NCBI GenBank assembly: GCA_963806045.1
Contig: CAWDWP010000017.1
Location: forward strand, 1-64,000
Direction of reading: 5' to 3'
Length of the DNA: 64,000 bases
DNA from: DATCHW01 sp963806045
Lineage (GTDB): Bacteria > Bacteroidota > Ignavibacteria > Tepidaquicellales > Tepidaquicellaceae
Shown: positions 1 to 8,243 of the stretch, one piece after another
How the letters are laid out: the number at the start of each line of letters is the position of its first letter
Position numbering within the stretch: position 1 is the first letter of the stretch
Made by a program: the position numbers and the translations under genes
The notes under the pieces: generated by a model
The model's input: only the letters and a program-made list of their open reading frames with translations
Database searches by the model: none
Told to the model about the DNA's origin: nothing

Positions 1-184
1 TTTCGGCACCGGGGTCTTTTTTTCTCAGGAACTCAACGAATTCTTTATTGAAATATTCGCTGTGGGTTTTTATATACTCTTTTATCAACTCCGAGATTTT
101 TTCGTATTCAAGTGCTGTTTTTATAAATTCAAGTTCTTCTTTATCATCAAAAATCCTGTAATAAAATATTTTGTTGTTTTCCAT
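1..184 (-). CDS. hypothetical protein, 3' end outside the window
   Basis: Reading frame of 61 codons from an ATG at 184 that runs off the left edge without a stop. It starts 10 bases after the stop of the acyl-CoA dehydrogenase gene, so it is probably the next gene of that operon. The visible part is hydrophilic and rich in Glu, Lys and Tyr (begins MENNKIFYYR), with a predicted helical stretch and no signal peptide or membrane segment. No family was recognised. The tight spacing after acd is the main support that it is real. Confidence 0.6.
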   Translation of the reverse strand, partial: MENNKIFYYRIFDDKEELEFIKTALEYEKISELIKEYIKTHSEYFNKEFVEFLRKKDPGAE

Positions 185-194
185 TTTAATACTT

Positions 195-1916
195 TTAAAT
201 TAATATTTTATCTGTATGAAGTAAATCAGAGAATAGTTCATTTTTTATTGATTCGGAATTCTTACGGGCATTCGAAAGAGAATTCAGGATATAGCGATTG
301 GCAACGAATATTTTTCTGGATTCAATTTCAGCTTCATCCAGAAGAAGATAGCCAACATAAATGTAGCTGTATAATTCAACCAAATCTTTAGCTGCGACAT
401 CCTGAAATGCCGAATCTTTTTTATCTATTACATATTTCAGGCAATCATAAAATATAAGCCTTATTTCTTTAAGATGGTCTGCAAGCCTTTCAAGTCCGCC
501 TTTATAATCTTTTTTCTCTCTTTCGTTGAAATATTCCGAAAGAATATCATTCAACACTCCGCCGATAGCAGCAACAATCTGAAGCTGGCTTGTGCCTTCA
601 TAGATATTTGTAATACGGGCATCACGTGCAAGCCGCTCTACCCTGAATTCCCGCATATAACCTGTTCCGCCGTGTATCTGCAAAGAGTCATAAGTAATTT
701 TGTTTGCTGACTCTGTTAGTACAAATTTTGACAGAGGAGTAAGGAAGTTTGCAACTCTGGTTAAATATTTAATGCGGTTATTTTCATCAGTAAAAGGTTT
801 ACCCTCGGCTTTGAGTTTCTGCATATGCTCTTCAAGATATTCTTTCAAATCAACTACTTTCCCGGCACTGTAAAAAAGTGAACGGTTGCTTTCCAGCAAT
901 ACACGCATATCAATCAGCATATTTGCAACTACAGGAATATTGTAAATTGCTTTTCCAAATTGCTCCCTCTCTTTTGCATATTTTAAAGCTTCTTCATATG
1001 CTGCCTGTGAAATTCCAAGTGCCTGTGACGAGACTCCCATTCTTGCGCGAAACATTAAATCGAAAACATACTTAATCAATCCGAATTTTCTCTGACCGAC
1101 TAATTGAGCAGGTGTATCATTGAATTGCAATTCGCAGGTTGGTGAGCCGTGAATACCAAGTTTATTTTCAATTCTTCTGACAACGACAGTGTCATCACCA
1201 TAACAAGCGAACAGGCTCAAGCCTCTTCCATCTTTGATATCAGCTTCTGAACGTGCGAGGACAAGAAGAATATTACCGTTACCGTTGGTTATGAATCTTT
1301 TGACACCTTTTAAAAACCAATTACCGTTATCATCCTGATAGGCACGCAGCTTCACTGCCTGAAGGTCAGAGCCGGCGTCGGGTTCTGTAAGAGCCATTGC
1401 ACCTGTATATTCCCCTGTACAAAATTTTGGCAGGAATTCCTGACGCTGTTCTTCGGAACCAAACTTTTTTATTGTATCGGCAATATCCATTAATGCGAAT
1501 ATATTCATTAATGAGGCGTCAGCGCGGGAAATTATTTCCGTTGACATCAGATAGATTGTAAAAGGAAAATTCAGTCCGCCATATTTTCTTGGAAATATCA
1601 TCCCCATCATTTCAGCCTGTGCAAGCCTATCAAGATTTTCCTTTGTACCGCTTGCATATTCAACTTTTCCATCCTCAAAGTGTGCGCCTTCCACATCAAC
1701 ATCAACTGCTCTCGGGGCGATAAAATTTCCTGCGATATCACCGACAATTTCCAGAACTTTACGGTAATTCTCGACTGCATCTTCATAATTCACTGGTGCT
1801 TCATTATACTTTTTAGCCTGTTCATAATTATCTTCTGCGAAGGCTACAACCTCGGGAATATTGAGATTTCTGAAATGGAATTGTAAATCTTTATTATCTA
1901 AGAAAAAATTTGACAT
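195..1916 (-). CDS. acyl-CoA dehydrogenase, long C-terminally extended form
   Basis: FAD enzyme that introduces the 2,3-double bond into an acyl-CoA and passes electrons to ETF. At 573 residues it is longer than the usual 380-residue family and belongs to the extended type with an extra helical region after about residue 460. The ACAD signature ALTEPDAGSD lies at 175-184, the second signature around IHGGTGYMREF at 414-424, and IYEGT at 438-442 carries Glu440, the expected catalytic base. It lies 7 bases after etfA, and the two ETF genes directly upstream give its electron acceptor. The substrate chain length cannot be read from the sequence. A role in fatty-acid beta-oxidation is inferred from context. 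Confidence 0.93.
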   Translation of the reverse strand: MSNFFLDNKDLQFHFRNLNIPEVVAFAEDNYEQAKKYNEAPVNYEDAVENYRKVLEIVGDIAGNFIAPRAVDVDVEGAHFEDGKVEYASGTKENLDRLAQAEMMGMIFPRKYGGLNFPFTIYLMSTEIISRADASLMNIFALMDIADTIKKFGSEEQRQEFLPKFCTGEYTGAMALTEPDAGSDLQAVKLRAYQDDNGNWFLKGVKRFITNGNGNILLVLARSEADIKDGRGLSLFACYGDDTVVVRRIENKLGIHGSPTCELQFNDTPAQLVGQRKFGLIKYVFDLMFRARMGVSSQALGISQAAYEEALKYAKEREQFGKAIYNIPVVANMLIDMRVLLESNRSLFYSAGKVVDLKEYLEEHMQKLKAEGKPFTDENNRIKYLTRVANFLTPLSKFVLTESANKITYDSLQIHGGTGYMREFRVERLARDARITNIYEGTSQLQIVAAIGGVLNDILSEYFNEREKKDYKGGLERLADHLKEIRLIFYDCLKYVIDKKDSAFQDVAAKDLVELYSYIYVGYLLLDEAEIESRKIFVANRYILNSLSNARKNSESIKNELFSDLLHTDKILI

Positions 1917-1923
1917 TATTTTT

Positions 1924-2943
1924 TTATTTCAATTTATTTTTGTAAGATTCAATAAACATCGGGATTACATCCTTTGCGTCACCGACGATGGCATAGTGAC
2001 TGATATCAAATATAGGAGCATTGGGGTCAGTATTTATGGAAATAATTTTATTTGCTTCCTGCATACCTGCTCTATGCTGAATTGCCCCTGATATACCGAC
2101 AGCGATATACAATTTTGGTCTGACGGTAACACCTGTCTGACCTACCTGCCTGTCCGGTGTAACAAATCCCGCATCGACTGCTGCACGGCTTCCGGCGACT
2201 TCGGCTCCCAGAACTTTTGCAAGGTCATAAATTAACTTGAAATTTCCTTTAGTGCCTAATCCATAACCACCTGCGACAATAATAGGAGCAGCTTTCAGAT
2301 TTACTTTGCTTTCTTCCCTGTGCTGTTCAAGAATTTCAATCAGAGAATCAGAATCATCGTGAACATAAGGTATTTCGGTTATCTTAGGTTGTTTAGGATT
2401 ATTAACAATATGTTTTTCCATTACACCTTCGCGAACTGTTGCCATCTGCACAGGATTATCCGGAGTGATAATGGTTGCAATGATATTACCTCCGAATGCA
2501 GGTCTGATTTGCAGAAGGAGTTTTTCATACTTCGTTTTAAGATATTCAACATCAGAAATTTGCAAATCCGTACAATCTGCAGTTAACCCGCTTTTCGTAT
2601 TCGAAGCCACACAAGGTGCCAGATCGCGCCCAATGATGGAAGCACCGAAGAGAACTATTCTTGGAGTATGTTCTTTTATAAGATTATTAAGTATTCTGCT
2701 ATATGGAATTGTTTTATACATTTTTAAATCAGAATGGTCCGTAAGTAAGACTTCATCAACACCAAACCTGAAAGATTCGACTGCAATTTCCCTTACACCA
2801 CTGCCAATAACGACAGCTTTCAATACACCATTCATATTATCAGCGAGTTTTCTTCCTTTGCTTAAAAGTTCGTAACTGACATCAGCCGGTTTTCCGTTTC
2901 TCTGTTCAACAAATACCCAGACTTCGTTTGTTTGTTTTGCCAT
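1924..2943 (-). CDS. etfA: electron transfer flavoprotein subunit alpha
   Basis: Alpha subunit of the soluble ETF heterodimer, which carries electrons from acyl-CoA dehydrogenases to ETF:quinone oxidoreductase. Length 339 aa, normal for FixB/EtfA. The C-terminal FAD domain starts near residue 218, with AGGYGLGTKGN at 224-234, GSRAAVDAGF at 251-260 and the ETF-alpha signature LYIAVGISGAIQHRAG at 278-293. The N-terminal half is the variable ETF fold. The order etfB, etfA, acyl-CoA dehydrogenase on the same strand argues for one functional unit. The 96-base gap after etfB contains a small GC hairpin near 2993-3010. Confidence 0.95.
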   Translation of the reverse strand: MAKQTNEVWVFVEQRNGKPADVSYELLSKGRKLADNMNGVLKAVVIGSGVREIAVESFRFGVDEVLLTDHSDLKMYKTIPYSRILNNLIKEHTPRIVLFGASIIGRDLAPCVASNTKSGLTADCTDLQISDVEYLKTKYEKLLLQIRPAFGGNIIATIITPDNPVQMATVREGVMEKHIVNNPKQPKITEIPYVHDDSDSLIEILEQHREESKVNLKAAPIIVAGGYGLGTKGNFKLIYDLAKVLGAEVAGSRAAVDAGFVTPDRQVGQTGVTVRPKLYIAVGISGAIQHRAGMQEANKIISINTDPNAPIFDISHYAIVGDAKDVIPMFIESYKNKLK

Positions 2944-3039
2944 ATTGATTTTTTAAAAAATAAACTTTTTATATTCACGAAAACAGGCATGATAACCCGA
3001 TAAACCGGGTAAATCTGCACTGCGGTTAAAATTGCTTCA

Positions 3040-3927
3040 TTATCCTAATATATGATCTTCAAGAAGATTATCAATCAATGTTCCAATTCCATCTTTATTG
3101 GGCTCAACTTTGATATGCGAGCCGCCTGCCAGCACAACTGATTCTACTTTATAGACTTTTGTCGGTGAACCTTTAACACCACATCTTTCTGCATCGAGTT
3201 TCAAATCATCCATTGTAAGGGTCGGGATGAAAAGATTACGTTCTTTATATTCAAATACAAGTTTATCGATATATAAAAGTGAATTGCCTTCGGTTATTTT
3301 TTCAAGGTCCGTAAGCGATTTTGCATTCTTATATCTCATAACCTTTTTTGCCTTAAATGGCCTGGGATCTACAGCTTCTTTCACAACTGTCAGCAGTACG
3401 GGTAATTTTGATTCAACTATTTCATATCCGCCTTCAATTTTTTTTCTGATTTTTGCTTTGCCGTCTTTTACATCAAGGATTTTCTCAACATATGTTACCT
3501 GAGGAATGCCAAGTTTTTCTGCGGTTTGCGGTCCAACCTGTGCAGTATCACCATCAATAGCCTGCCTGCCGCCAAAAACAAAATCGAATTTTCCAATGTA
3601 TTTTATAGTTTCGCTAAGGACATAAGAAGTTGCCAGAGTATCCGCACCTGCGAATTTCCTGTCACTGATAAGATAGACTTCATCTGCACCCATATAGAGA
3701 CACTCACGGAGGATATCAGATGCTCTCGGGGGACCCATAGTAATCGCAGTAACTTTTCCGCCGAATTTATCTTTAACCTGAAGGGCAAGTTCCAATGCTA
3801 CAACGTCTTCAAAATTAAATATTGCAGGAAGCATTGAACGGTTAACCGTTCCATCATCTTTCATAACTTTTCCGGAGATGTTTGCAGTATCCGGAACCTG
3901 CTTTACTAATACGATAGAATTATACAT
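3040..3927 (-). CDS. etfB: electron transfer flavoprotein subunit beta
   Basis: Beta subunit (FixA/EtfB, 295 aa) of the electron transfer flavoprotein. It begins with the typical YNSIVLVKQVPDT and has GGRQAIDGDTAQVGPQ at 119-134, the nucleotide-binding region, and the ETF-beta signature around VVKEAVDPRPFKAKKVM at 181-197. The C-terminal arm (230-295) is slightly longer than in the shortest homologues. First gene of the etfB-etfA-acd block. About 100 bases separate it from the prfA stop, so it may have its own promoter, though none was clear. Confidence 0.95.
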   Translation of the reverse strand: MYNSIVLVKQVPDTANISGKVMKDDGTVNRSMLPAIFNFEDVVALELALQVKDKFGGKVTAITMGPPRASDILRECLYMGADEVYLISDRKFAGADTLATSYVLSETIKYIGKFDFVFGGRQAIDGDTAQVGPQTAEKLGIPQVTYVEKILDVKDGKAKIRKKIEGGYEIVESKLPVLLTVVKEAVDPRPFKAKKVMRYKNAKSLTDLEKITEGNSLLYIDKLVFEYKERNLFIPTLTMDDLKLDAERCGVKGSPTKVYKVESVVLAGGSHIKVEPNKDGIGTLIDNLLEDHILG

Positions 3928-4026
3928 AATCTCGAAAATTTAAACACAAAATTAACAAAACTAATCACAAAGTGCAAAGATAATAGAATGCTTAGAATGC
4001 CTCAAAATACATTTTGAACGAAATAA

Positions 4027-4569
4027 TTACGAACTTTCTGCGAGTTTAGCAGACCTATCTGCAGTTTTAAGCTTATCGATAATTTCATCAAGCTTCCCTT
4101 CCATAACTTCATTAAGGTTATATAAGGTCAAACCAATTCTATGGTCAGTTAAACGATTTTGAGGAAAATTATAAGTTCTTATTTTATCGCTTCTGTCACC
4201 TGATTTTACGATAAGTTTTCTTTTTGCTGAAAGAGCCTTATCACGTTTCTCCAATTCAAGTTCATAAAGCCGGGAACGAAGGACTTTCATTGCTTTTTGT
4301 TTATTCTTTAACTGCGACCGCTCATCCTGGCACTGGACAACTATATTGGTCGGGAGATGAGTAATACGGATTGCTGTTTCAACCTTATTTACATTTTGAC
4401 CACCTGCACCACCTGAACGGAAAACATCAATTTTCAAATCATTCTCATTAACTTCAACATCGACATCTTCGGCTTCCGGCAATACGGCTACCGATGCGGC
4501 AGACGTATGAACACTGTCCATTTGCTTCTGTTTTGGGAACACGCTGAACGCGATGGACTCCGCCTTCAT
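4027..4569 (-). CDS. prfA: peptide chain release factor 1, C-terminal part (frameshifted)
   Basis: C-terminal part of RF1, which releases the peptide at UAA and UAG. From VHTSAASVAVLPE (residue 20 of this ORF) it matches RF1 without a break: RSGGAGGQNVN holds the GGQ motif that enters the peptidyl-transferase centre, followed by ITHLPT, CQDERSQ and the TYNFPQNRLTDHR block. The first 19 residues are out-of-frame translation of the N-terminal half, so the ATG at 4569 is not a genuine start. Joining the upstream ORF up to NGQ with this one from VHTS gives 356 aa, the normal RF1 length. The break lies at about 4510-4519. Confidence 0.9.
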   Translation of the reverse strand: MKAESIAFSVFPKQKQMDSVHTSAASVAVLPEAEDVDVEVNENDLKIDVFRSGGAGGQNVNKVETAIRITHLPTNIVVQCQDERSQLKNKQKAMKVLRSRLYELELEKRDKALSAKRKLIVKSGDRSDKIRTYNFPQNRLTDHRIGLTLYNLNEVMEGKLDEIIDKLKTADRSAKLAESS

Positions 4570-5098
4570 ATTTAAGGTCGCCGTAAATCCGCTTTCCGCT
4601 TACGTTTACGACCACTTCTTTTATTCCGCCGGGAATAGCAGATTCATTAAAATCTATAACTTCAATTTTCCAATTTCGGGTTTCAAAATATTTCTGATAC
4701 ATTCTGTATAATTCAGCGGCAAATAGCGCTGCTTCGTCACCGCCTGTTCCTGCCCTGATTTCAAGAATTGCATTTTTTTCATTTTCGGGATCGTCAGGAA
4801 CGAGTAAGTCTTTTATTTTAAGTTCAAGTTCAGTGAATTTATTTTCGAGTAATTCCTGTTCTTCTTTTGCAAGCTCTTTCAGTTCGGTATCTTTTGTGGT
4901 ATGAAGAAGATCTTTGTTTTCTTCCAACTGAATTTTTAATTTATTATATTCGTCGAAGGTTTCTACGATTTCAGTAAGTGATGAATATTCCTTCGAAAGC
5001 TTACGGAATTCATTCTGGTCGTTTATAGTTTCGGGCTTCGAAAGCAAGTCTGCTATTTCGTGAAATCTTGATTTTACTTTTTCTAATTTTTCGAACAT
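4454..5098 (-). CDS. prfA: peptide chain release factor 1, N-terminal part (frameshifted)
   Basis: N-terminal 195 residues of RF1: the helical domain, then EIRAGTGGDEAALFAAEL and the codon-recognition region ending GGVHRVQRVPKTEANGQ. The P-x-T tripeptide (PKT here) is the RF1 stop-codon anticodon motif, in contrast to the SPF of RF2. After NGQ the frame runs into 19 unrelated residues (CSYVC...) and a stop. The correct continuation VHTSA lies in the neighbouring frame. There is no in-frame stop codon or slippery run at the junction, unlike programmed frameshifting in prfB, so an extra base in the sequence is more likely. A terminator upstream (5127-5166) separates it from the DUF4870 genes. 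Confidence 0.9.
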   Translation of the reverse strand: MFEKLEKVKSRFHEIADLLSKPETINDQNEFRKLSKEYSSLTEIVETFDEYNKLKIQLEENKDLLHTTKDTELKELAKEEQELLENKFTELELKIKDLLVPDDPENEKNAILEIRAGTGGDEAALFAAELYRMYQKYFETRNWKIEVIDFNESAIPGGIKEVVVNVSGKRIYGDLKYEGGVHRVQRVPKTEANGQCSYVCRIGSRIAGSRRCRC

Positions 5099-5126
5099 GG
5101 AGTAAATTTTACGTTGATAACATTAC

Positions 5127-5166
5127 ATAAAAAAAAGCAATCATTCATAAAGAATGAATGATTGCT
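5127..5166 (-). terminator. Rho-independent terminator of the DUF4870-like gene
   Basis: A 12-bp perfect stem (5137-5148 with 5154-5165, arms GCAATCATTCAT and ATGAATGATTGC) with a 5-base loop, followed on the minus strand by a run of U from the A-tract at about 5128-5136. It lies 22 bases past the stop of the 5188-5526 gene and before prfA. Confidence 0.85.
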
Positions 5167-5187
5167 AAAGATATAAAACTGATACAG

Positions 5188-5526
5188 CTATTTTACAAGA
5201 TTGAATTTCTCAGCGAATTGTCCAATCAAAGGTAATGGTTTAATTGCTCCCTGCGTAGCATTAATTATTCCCATAATTTCAAAAACGAGTATAGGAATAA
5301 ATAAGATAGAGCCTATGCCGCAAGTAATGAAAGCAATGATACCGCAGATAACACTTGCGATAACAAGAACAATGGACTGAGAAGTATGGAACATCACAAA
5401 TTTATTTTTGCGGTGTTCTTCCATAACAAGGGGCAGCCAGAATAAGATGTATGCTACTGCAGCCATCCCTTTACCTGACTGAATCTCTTCAGGGGTAATA
5501 TTATATTTGTTTTGTTCGTCTGTCAT
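5188..5526 (-). CDS. small membrane protein, DUF4870-like
   Basis: 112-residue integral membrane protein of the DUF4870 type, function unknown. The N-terminus is hydrophilic (to about residue 20). Then come GMAAVAYILFWLPLV, a charged loop MEEHRKNKFVMFHTSQS, and two further hydrophobic stretches (about 52-72 and 74-92). It ends PLPLIGQFAEKFNLVK, nearly identical to the end of the preceding gene (PLPLIGDLAAKFNLVK), so the two are tandem paralogues. The gap between them is 13 bases, indicating one transcript that ends at the terminator at 5127-5166. Confidence 0.75.
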   Translation of the reverse strand: MTDEQNKYNITPEEIQSGKGMAAVAYILFWLPLVMEEHRKNKFVMFHTSQSIVLVIASVICGIIAFITCGIGSILFIPILVFEIMGIINATQGAIKPLPLIGQFAEKFNLVK

Positions 5527-5539
5527 TTTTTTATTATAA

Positions 5540-5920
5540 TTATTTTACAAGATTAAATTTCGCAGCCAAATCGCCTATTAATGGTAATGGTTCAGTTTTC
5601 TTTTGTAATGCGGAAATAAGTCCCATTATCCAGAATACTAATAATGCAACCCAGATTATCCAGTCGATAAAACCAAGACCGCAGAATCCTATTCCCATTC
5701 CATAATAAAACACAGAGCGTAAAATTGCATATCCTATTCTTAATACAATCCATCCAATCCAGATAACAATAGCCTGTTCAGTATGGAACATCGCATATCT
5801 CTGTTCCCTGGCAGCTAATAGAGGAATCAGAAAGAATACATAAGCGAGAGCAGCCATAGTTCTGCCCTGTTCCTTTTCTTCTTCGGTGAATGTAAGTTGT
5901 CTTTTTGTTGTATCTGCCAT
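5540..5920 (-). CDS. small membrane protein, DUF4870-like (paralogue)
   Basis: 126-residue membrane protein, paralogue of the downstream 112-residue one. Both have an acidic leader, an ALAYVFFLIPLL-type first helix, a loop with the MFHTEQA motif, and a PLPLIG tail. It has a longer aromatic- and Gly-rich middle (YYGMGIGFCGLGFIDW). A clear Shine-Dalgarno sequence, AAAGGAG, lies just before the ATG, which most genes here lack. Function unknown; the topology suggests three to four membrane helices. Confidence 0.75.
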   Translation of the reverse strand: MADTTKRQLTFTEEEKEQGRTMAALAYVFFLIPLLAAREQRYAMFHTEQAIVIWIGWIVLRIGYAILRSVFYYGMGIGFCGLGFIDWIIWVALLVFWIMGLISALQKKTEPLPLIGDLAAKFNLVK

Positions 5921-5966
5921 TATTATTCTCCTTTTTTTAAATTTATAAACTTAAACCTAAATATTT

Positions 5967-5986
5967 AGCCGGAAAATTTTCCGGTT
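5967..5986. terminator. palindrome, possible weak terminator
   Basis: Perfect palindrome CCGGAAAATTTTCCGG at 5969-5984, between the Fn3-like gene and the DUF4870-like gene. It could form a hairpin at the 3' end of the 6015-6425 transcript, but no long U-run follows on the minus strand, so termination is only a guess. Confidence 0.35.
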
Positions 5987-6014
5987 GGTAATAAAATATA
6001 TTCCAGTATGTTTG

Positions 6015-6425
6015 CTATCTGAAAATGGCTTTAATACTTCCCCAGGTGCTTTTAATTCCTGAGACGGAGTGAGTAGCGGAAATTATTTGTGAATAAGTGT
6101 AACTTCCGCCGGGAGTTACACATTTCAATCTATAAAAATATATAGAGGAAGTTTTTATTGTTACGCCATTATCCTGGTAAGTGTAATAAGAATTGTTTCC
6201 GGTGGCATTTATTGATTTAATAGATACAAAATTATCGGGAGAATTAGCACTTCTTTCAATTTCAAAAACTGACGTGCCCCCTTCATCGATTGTTTTCCAT
6301 TCAACAAGAATCCCGTCAGAATTTGGTCTGGCAGTAAAATATTGAAGTGTAACAGCTGCATAAACCGCAGTTGATATCAATACTAAAATTACTAACCCTT
6401 TTAAAAACAGTAAGTATTTTTTCAT
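6015..6425 (-). CDS. secreted protein with fibronectin type III-like fold
   Basis: 136 residues with an N-terminal signal peptide or anchor (KKYLLFLKGLVILVLISTAVYA, split here as a basic start and hydrophobic core to about residue 23). The rest resembles a single fibronectin III-like domain: VEWKTIDEGGTSVFEIERS, then YYTYQDNG and YFYRLKCV. The same module occurs just before the T9SS tails of the two proteins at 59268 and 61542. Unlike those, it has no YPNPFNP tail, so it probably stays in the periplasm or on the inner side of the envelope. Role unknown. Confidence 0.65.
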   Translation of the reverse strand: MKKYLLFLKGLVILVLISTAVYAAVTLQYFTARPNSDGILVEWKTIDEGGTSVFEIERSANSPDNFVSIKSINATGNNSYYTYQDNGVTIKTSSIYFYRLKCVTPGGSYTYSQIISATHSVSGIKSTWGSIKAIFR

Positions 6426-6530
6426 ATGTATAATTAACGCTGCATTAATATAATTTCAAATTTCTATAAATGCAAGTGTTTTTTTGGGGAAAAACAGTTA
6501 AAATATCTATAATATATATAATTTTCAAAT

Positions 6531-6884
6531 TTAATTTCTACCATTTAATTTCGATTTTTCAGAGAAAAGAAACCTTATATGTTTGATTTCCTTATAAATG
6601 AAATTAATCCAAATATAAACCATCAATATAAATACAACAAAACTAAGTTTATTAAAATTATATGCCGTCGCGAAATCAAGATGCATAATTGAATAAAAAG
6701 CGTGAGTGGAGCCGCAGCCCCAGCATTCATGACCGGTAAATCTCTTGAACAGACATAAACCTCCGAATTGATCAAAAAAACTAATTGGAATAATGTAAAA
6801 GAGGAAAGGTATAATAAAAAAAGTCCCCAATTTTATAAAAGAAAACAAAATTGAGGACCTTAAAAAACGTATTACTTTGTTCAA
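6531..6884 (-). CDS. DUF2752 family membrane protein
   Basis: 117 residues, two to three membrane helices. The DUF2752 hallmark is present: CLFKRFTGHECWGCGSTHAF (about 44-63), corresponding to the family pattern C..k..tG..CpGCG.tra. Its first codon follows directly on the stop of the TM2 gene with no spacer, so the two are translationally coupled. DUF2752 proteins are frequent neighbours of TM2 proteins in Bacteroidota; their function is not known. Confidence 0.8.
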   Translation of the reverse strand: MNKVIRFLRSSILFSFIKLGTFFIIPFLFYIIPISFFDQFGGLCLFKRFTGHECWGCGSTHAFYSIMHLDFATAYNFNKLSFVVFILMVYIWINFIYKEIKHIRFLFSEKSKLNGRN

Positions 6885-7130
6885 CTATTTTTTCAATAAC
6901 GGATTTCCGTTAGCATCTCTAAAAGATCCTGTTATTATAGTAATTAAGTCAATAAGTGACCATATTCCGCAGCCACCTAAAGTTAAAAGCTGAACTACGC
7001 CGATTCCGGTATGTCCGGTGTAAAAACGGTGTACTCCGATACCGCCAAGAAATAAACATAGTAATAAGGTAGTTAACCAGTCTTTTTGTTCCACATTAGG
7101 GTTAACCGGTTGTGTAGGTTGTCCTTCCAT
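6885..7130 (-). CDS. TM2 domain-containing protein
   Basis: 81 residues: a Pro/Asn-rich leader followed by a TM2 domain with two membrane helices. LCLFLGGIGVHRFYTGHTG and LTLGGCGIWSLIDLITI match the family pattern (G.fGaHrFYlG and giW.liDli). It starts the small operon TM2, DUF2752. The molecular role is unknown in bacteria. Confidence 0.85.
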   Translation of the reverse strand: MEGQPTQPVNPNVEQKDWLTTLLLCLFLGGIGVHRFYTGHTGIGVVQLLTLGGCGIWSLIDLITIITGSFRDANGNPLLKK

Positions 7131-7333
7131 AGTGTTTTTATTATTTTAGATTAATTAAAATGCTGTTTAATATAAAAATAAAGATACAATTATATTTTCA
7201 TTAAAACAATAAACAAACTTTTAAAGTTAAAATAATAATCGAAAAATATATACCGTTATGATGTAGAAAAAAATCCGGCTAAAAGTTGATTAGTTATCAT
7301 TTTTAATTTGCTGTAAAATATTTAACTTAATAA

Positions 7334-8243
7334 ATGAAAAATTTTTATTTGGGAATCGATGCCGGGGGAACGAGCTATGATGTAATTGCAATGAACACTG
7401 ACAATAAAATACTATTTAGATGCCGCAACAGAGTCACTACATCTTAATAATGCCGGACACGAAAACTTTGCTAATCATATTTGCGAAGCAATCGAATCAA
7501 TATTAAAACAAAGGAAATTCACTTTAACAAATTGCAAAGGTATCTGTATCGGAGTTGCAGGTGCGAGATATGAAAAGGACAGAAAAAAATTAAGAAAAAT
7601 TGTCAGTAACATTCTTGGATTTAATAATCTGATAGTTGAGACTGATACTGAAATTTCCAGATATGGAGCATTTGGAGGAGAGGATGGATTATTACTGATT
7701 TGCGGAACCGGTTCAATTTTATTCGGAAAAATAAAAAACAAATCATATAGAATTGGCGGCTGGGGTAAAATTTTAGGTGACGAAGGAAGCGGATACAAAA
7801 TCGGATTAGAAGCACTGAAAATACTGACAAAAGAATTTGACTTAGAAAAATTTAACAGCCGATTAGCAAAATATCTCTCGTCTAAGTTTTCCATCACCAA
7901 TGAAAATATTATAAATAAAATTTATAGGGAAAACTTTAGCATTCAATCCATCGCGCCTCTCGTGATTGAACTTGCAGGAAAAAATGATAAAGATTGTCTG
8001 GGAATATTAATGGATGCTTCCGCAGAATTATGTAAACTGATTAAAATATTTTTTCAATTATCAAAAAAGAAGAAAGTGGATTTAGCTTTAAGCGGAAGCC
8101 TGATTGAAAAAAACAAATTCTTCTCCGGTATTTTGCAAAAGGAAATAATTAAAAACTTTGGAAATAGAATAAATATAATATCAAAAAAACACAGCCCGGA
8201 GTTTGGAGCTTGCTTAATTGCTAAAAATAAATATGGAAAATAA
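7334..8243 (+). CDS. BadF/BadG/BcrA/BcrD-type (NagK-like) kinase, frameshifted
   Basis: ASKHA-fold ATPase/sugar kinase, probably N-acetylglucosamine kinase-like. The N-terminus from ATG 7334 reads MKNFYLGIDAGGTSYDVIA, the phosphate-1 loop, but the frame stops at 7445-7447. From about 7420 a different frame gives ESLHLNNAGHENFANHI, then CIGVAGARYEKD, LLLICGTGSILFGK and IGGWGKILGDEGSGYKIG, all typical of the family, through to the stop at 8241-8243. Removing one base around 7415-7422 restores a single protein of about 302 aa. The C-terminal 93 codons can also be read from a GTG at 7962. It overlaps the start of guaA. Either a recent pseudogene or a sequence error; the intact downstream frame favours error. 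Confidence 0.8.

Noticed and set aside
4505..4525. Programmed +1 frameshifting in prfA
   Set aside because: No UGA or slippery codon at the junction, unlike prfB; several other genes in the window show similar one-base breaks, which points to sequence errors.
7475..7900. 141-residue minus-strand ORF
   Set aside because: Antisense shadow of the kinase gene with no coherent protein features.
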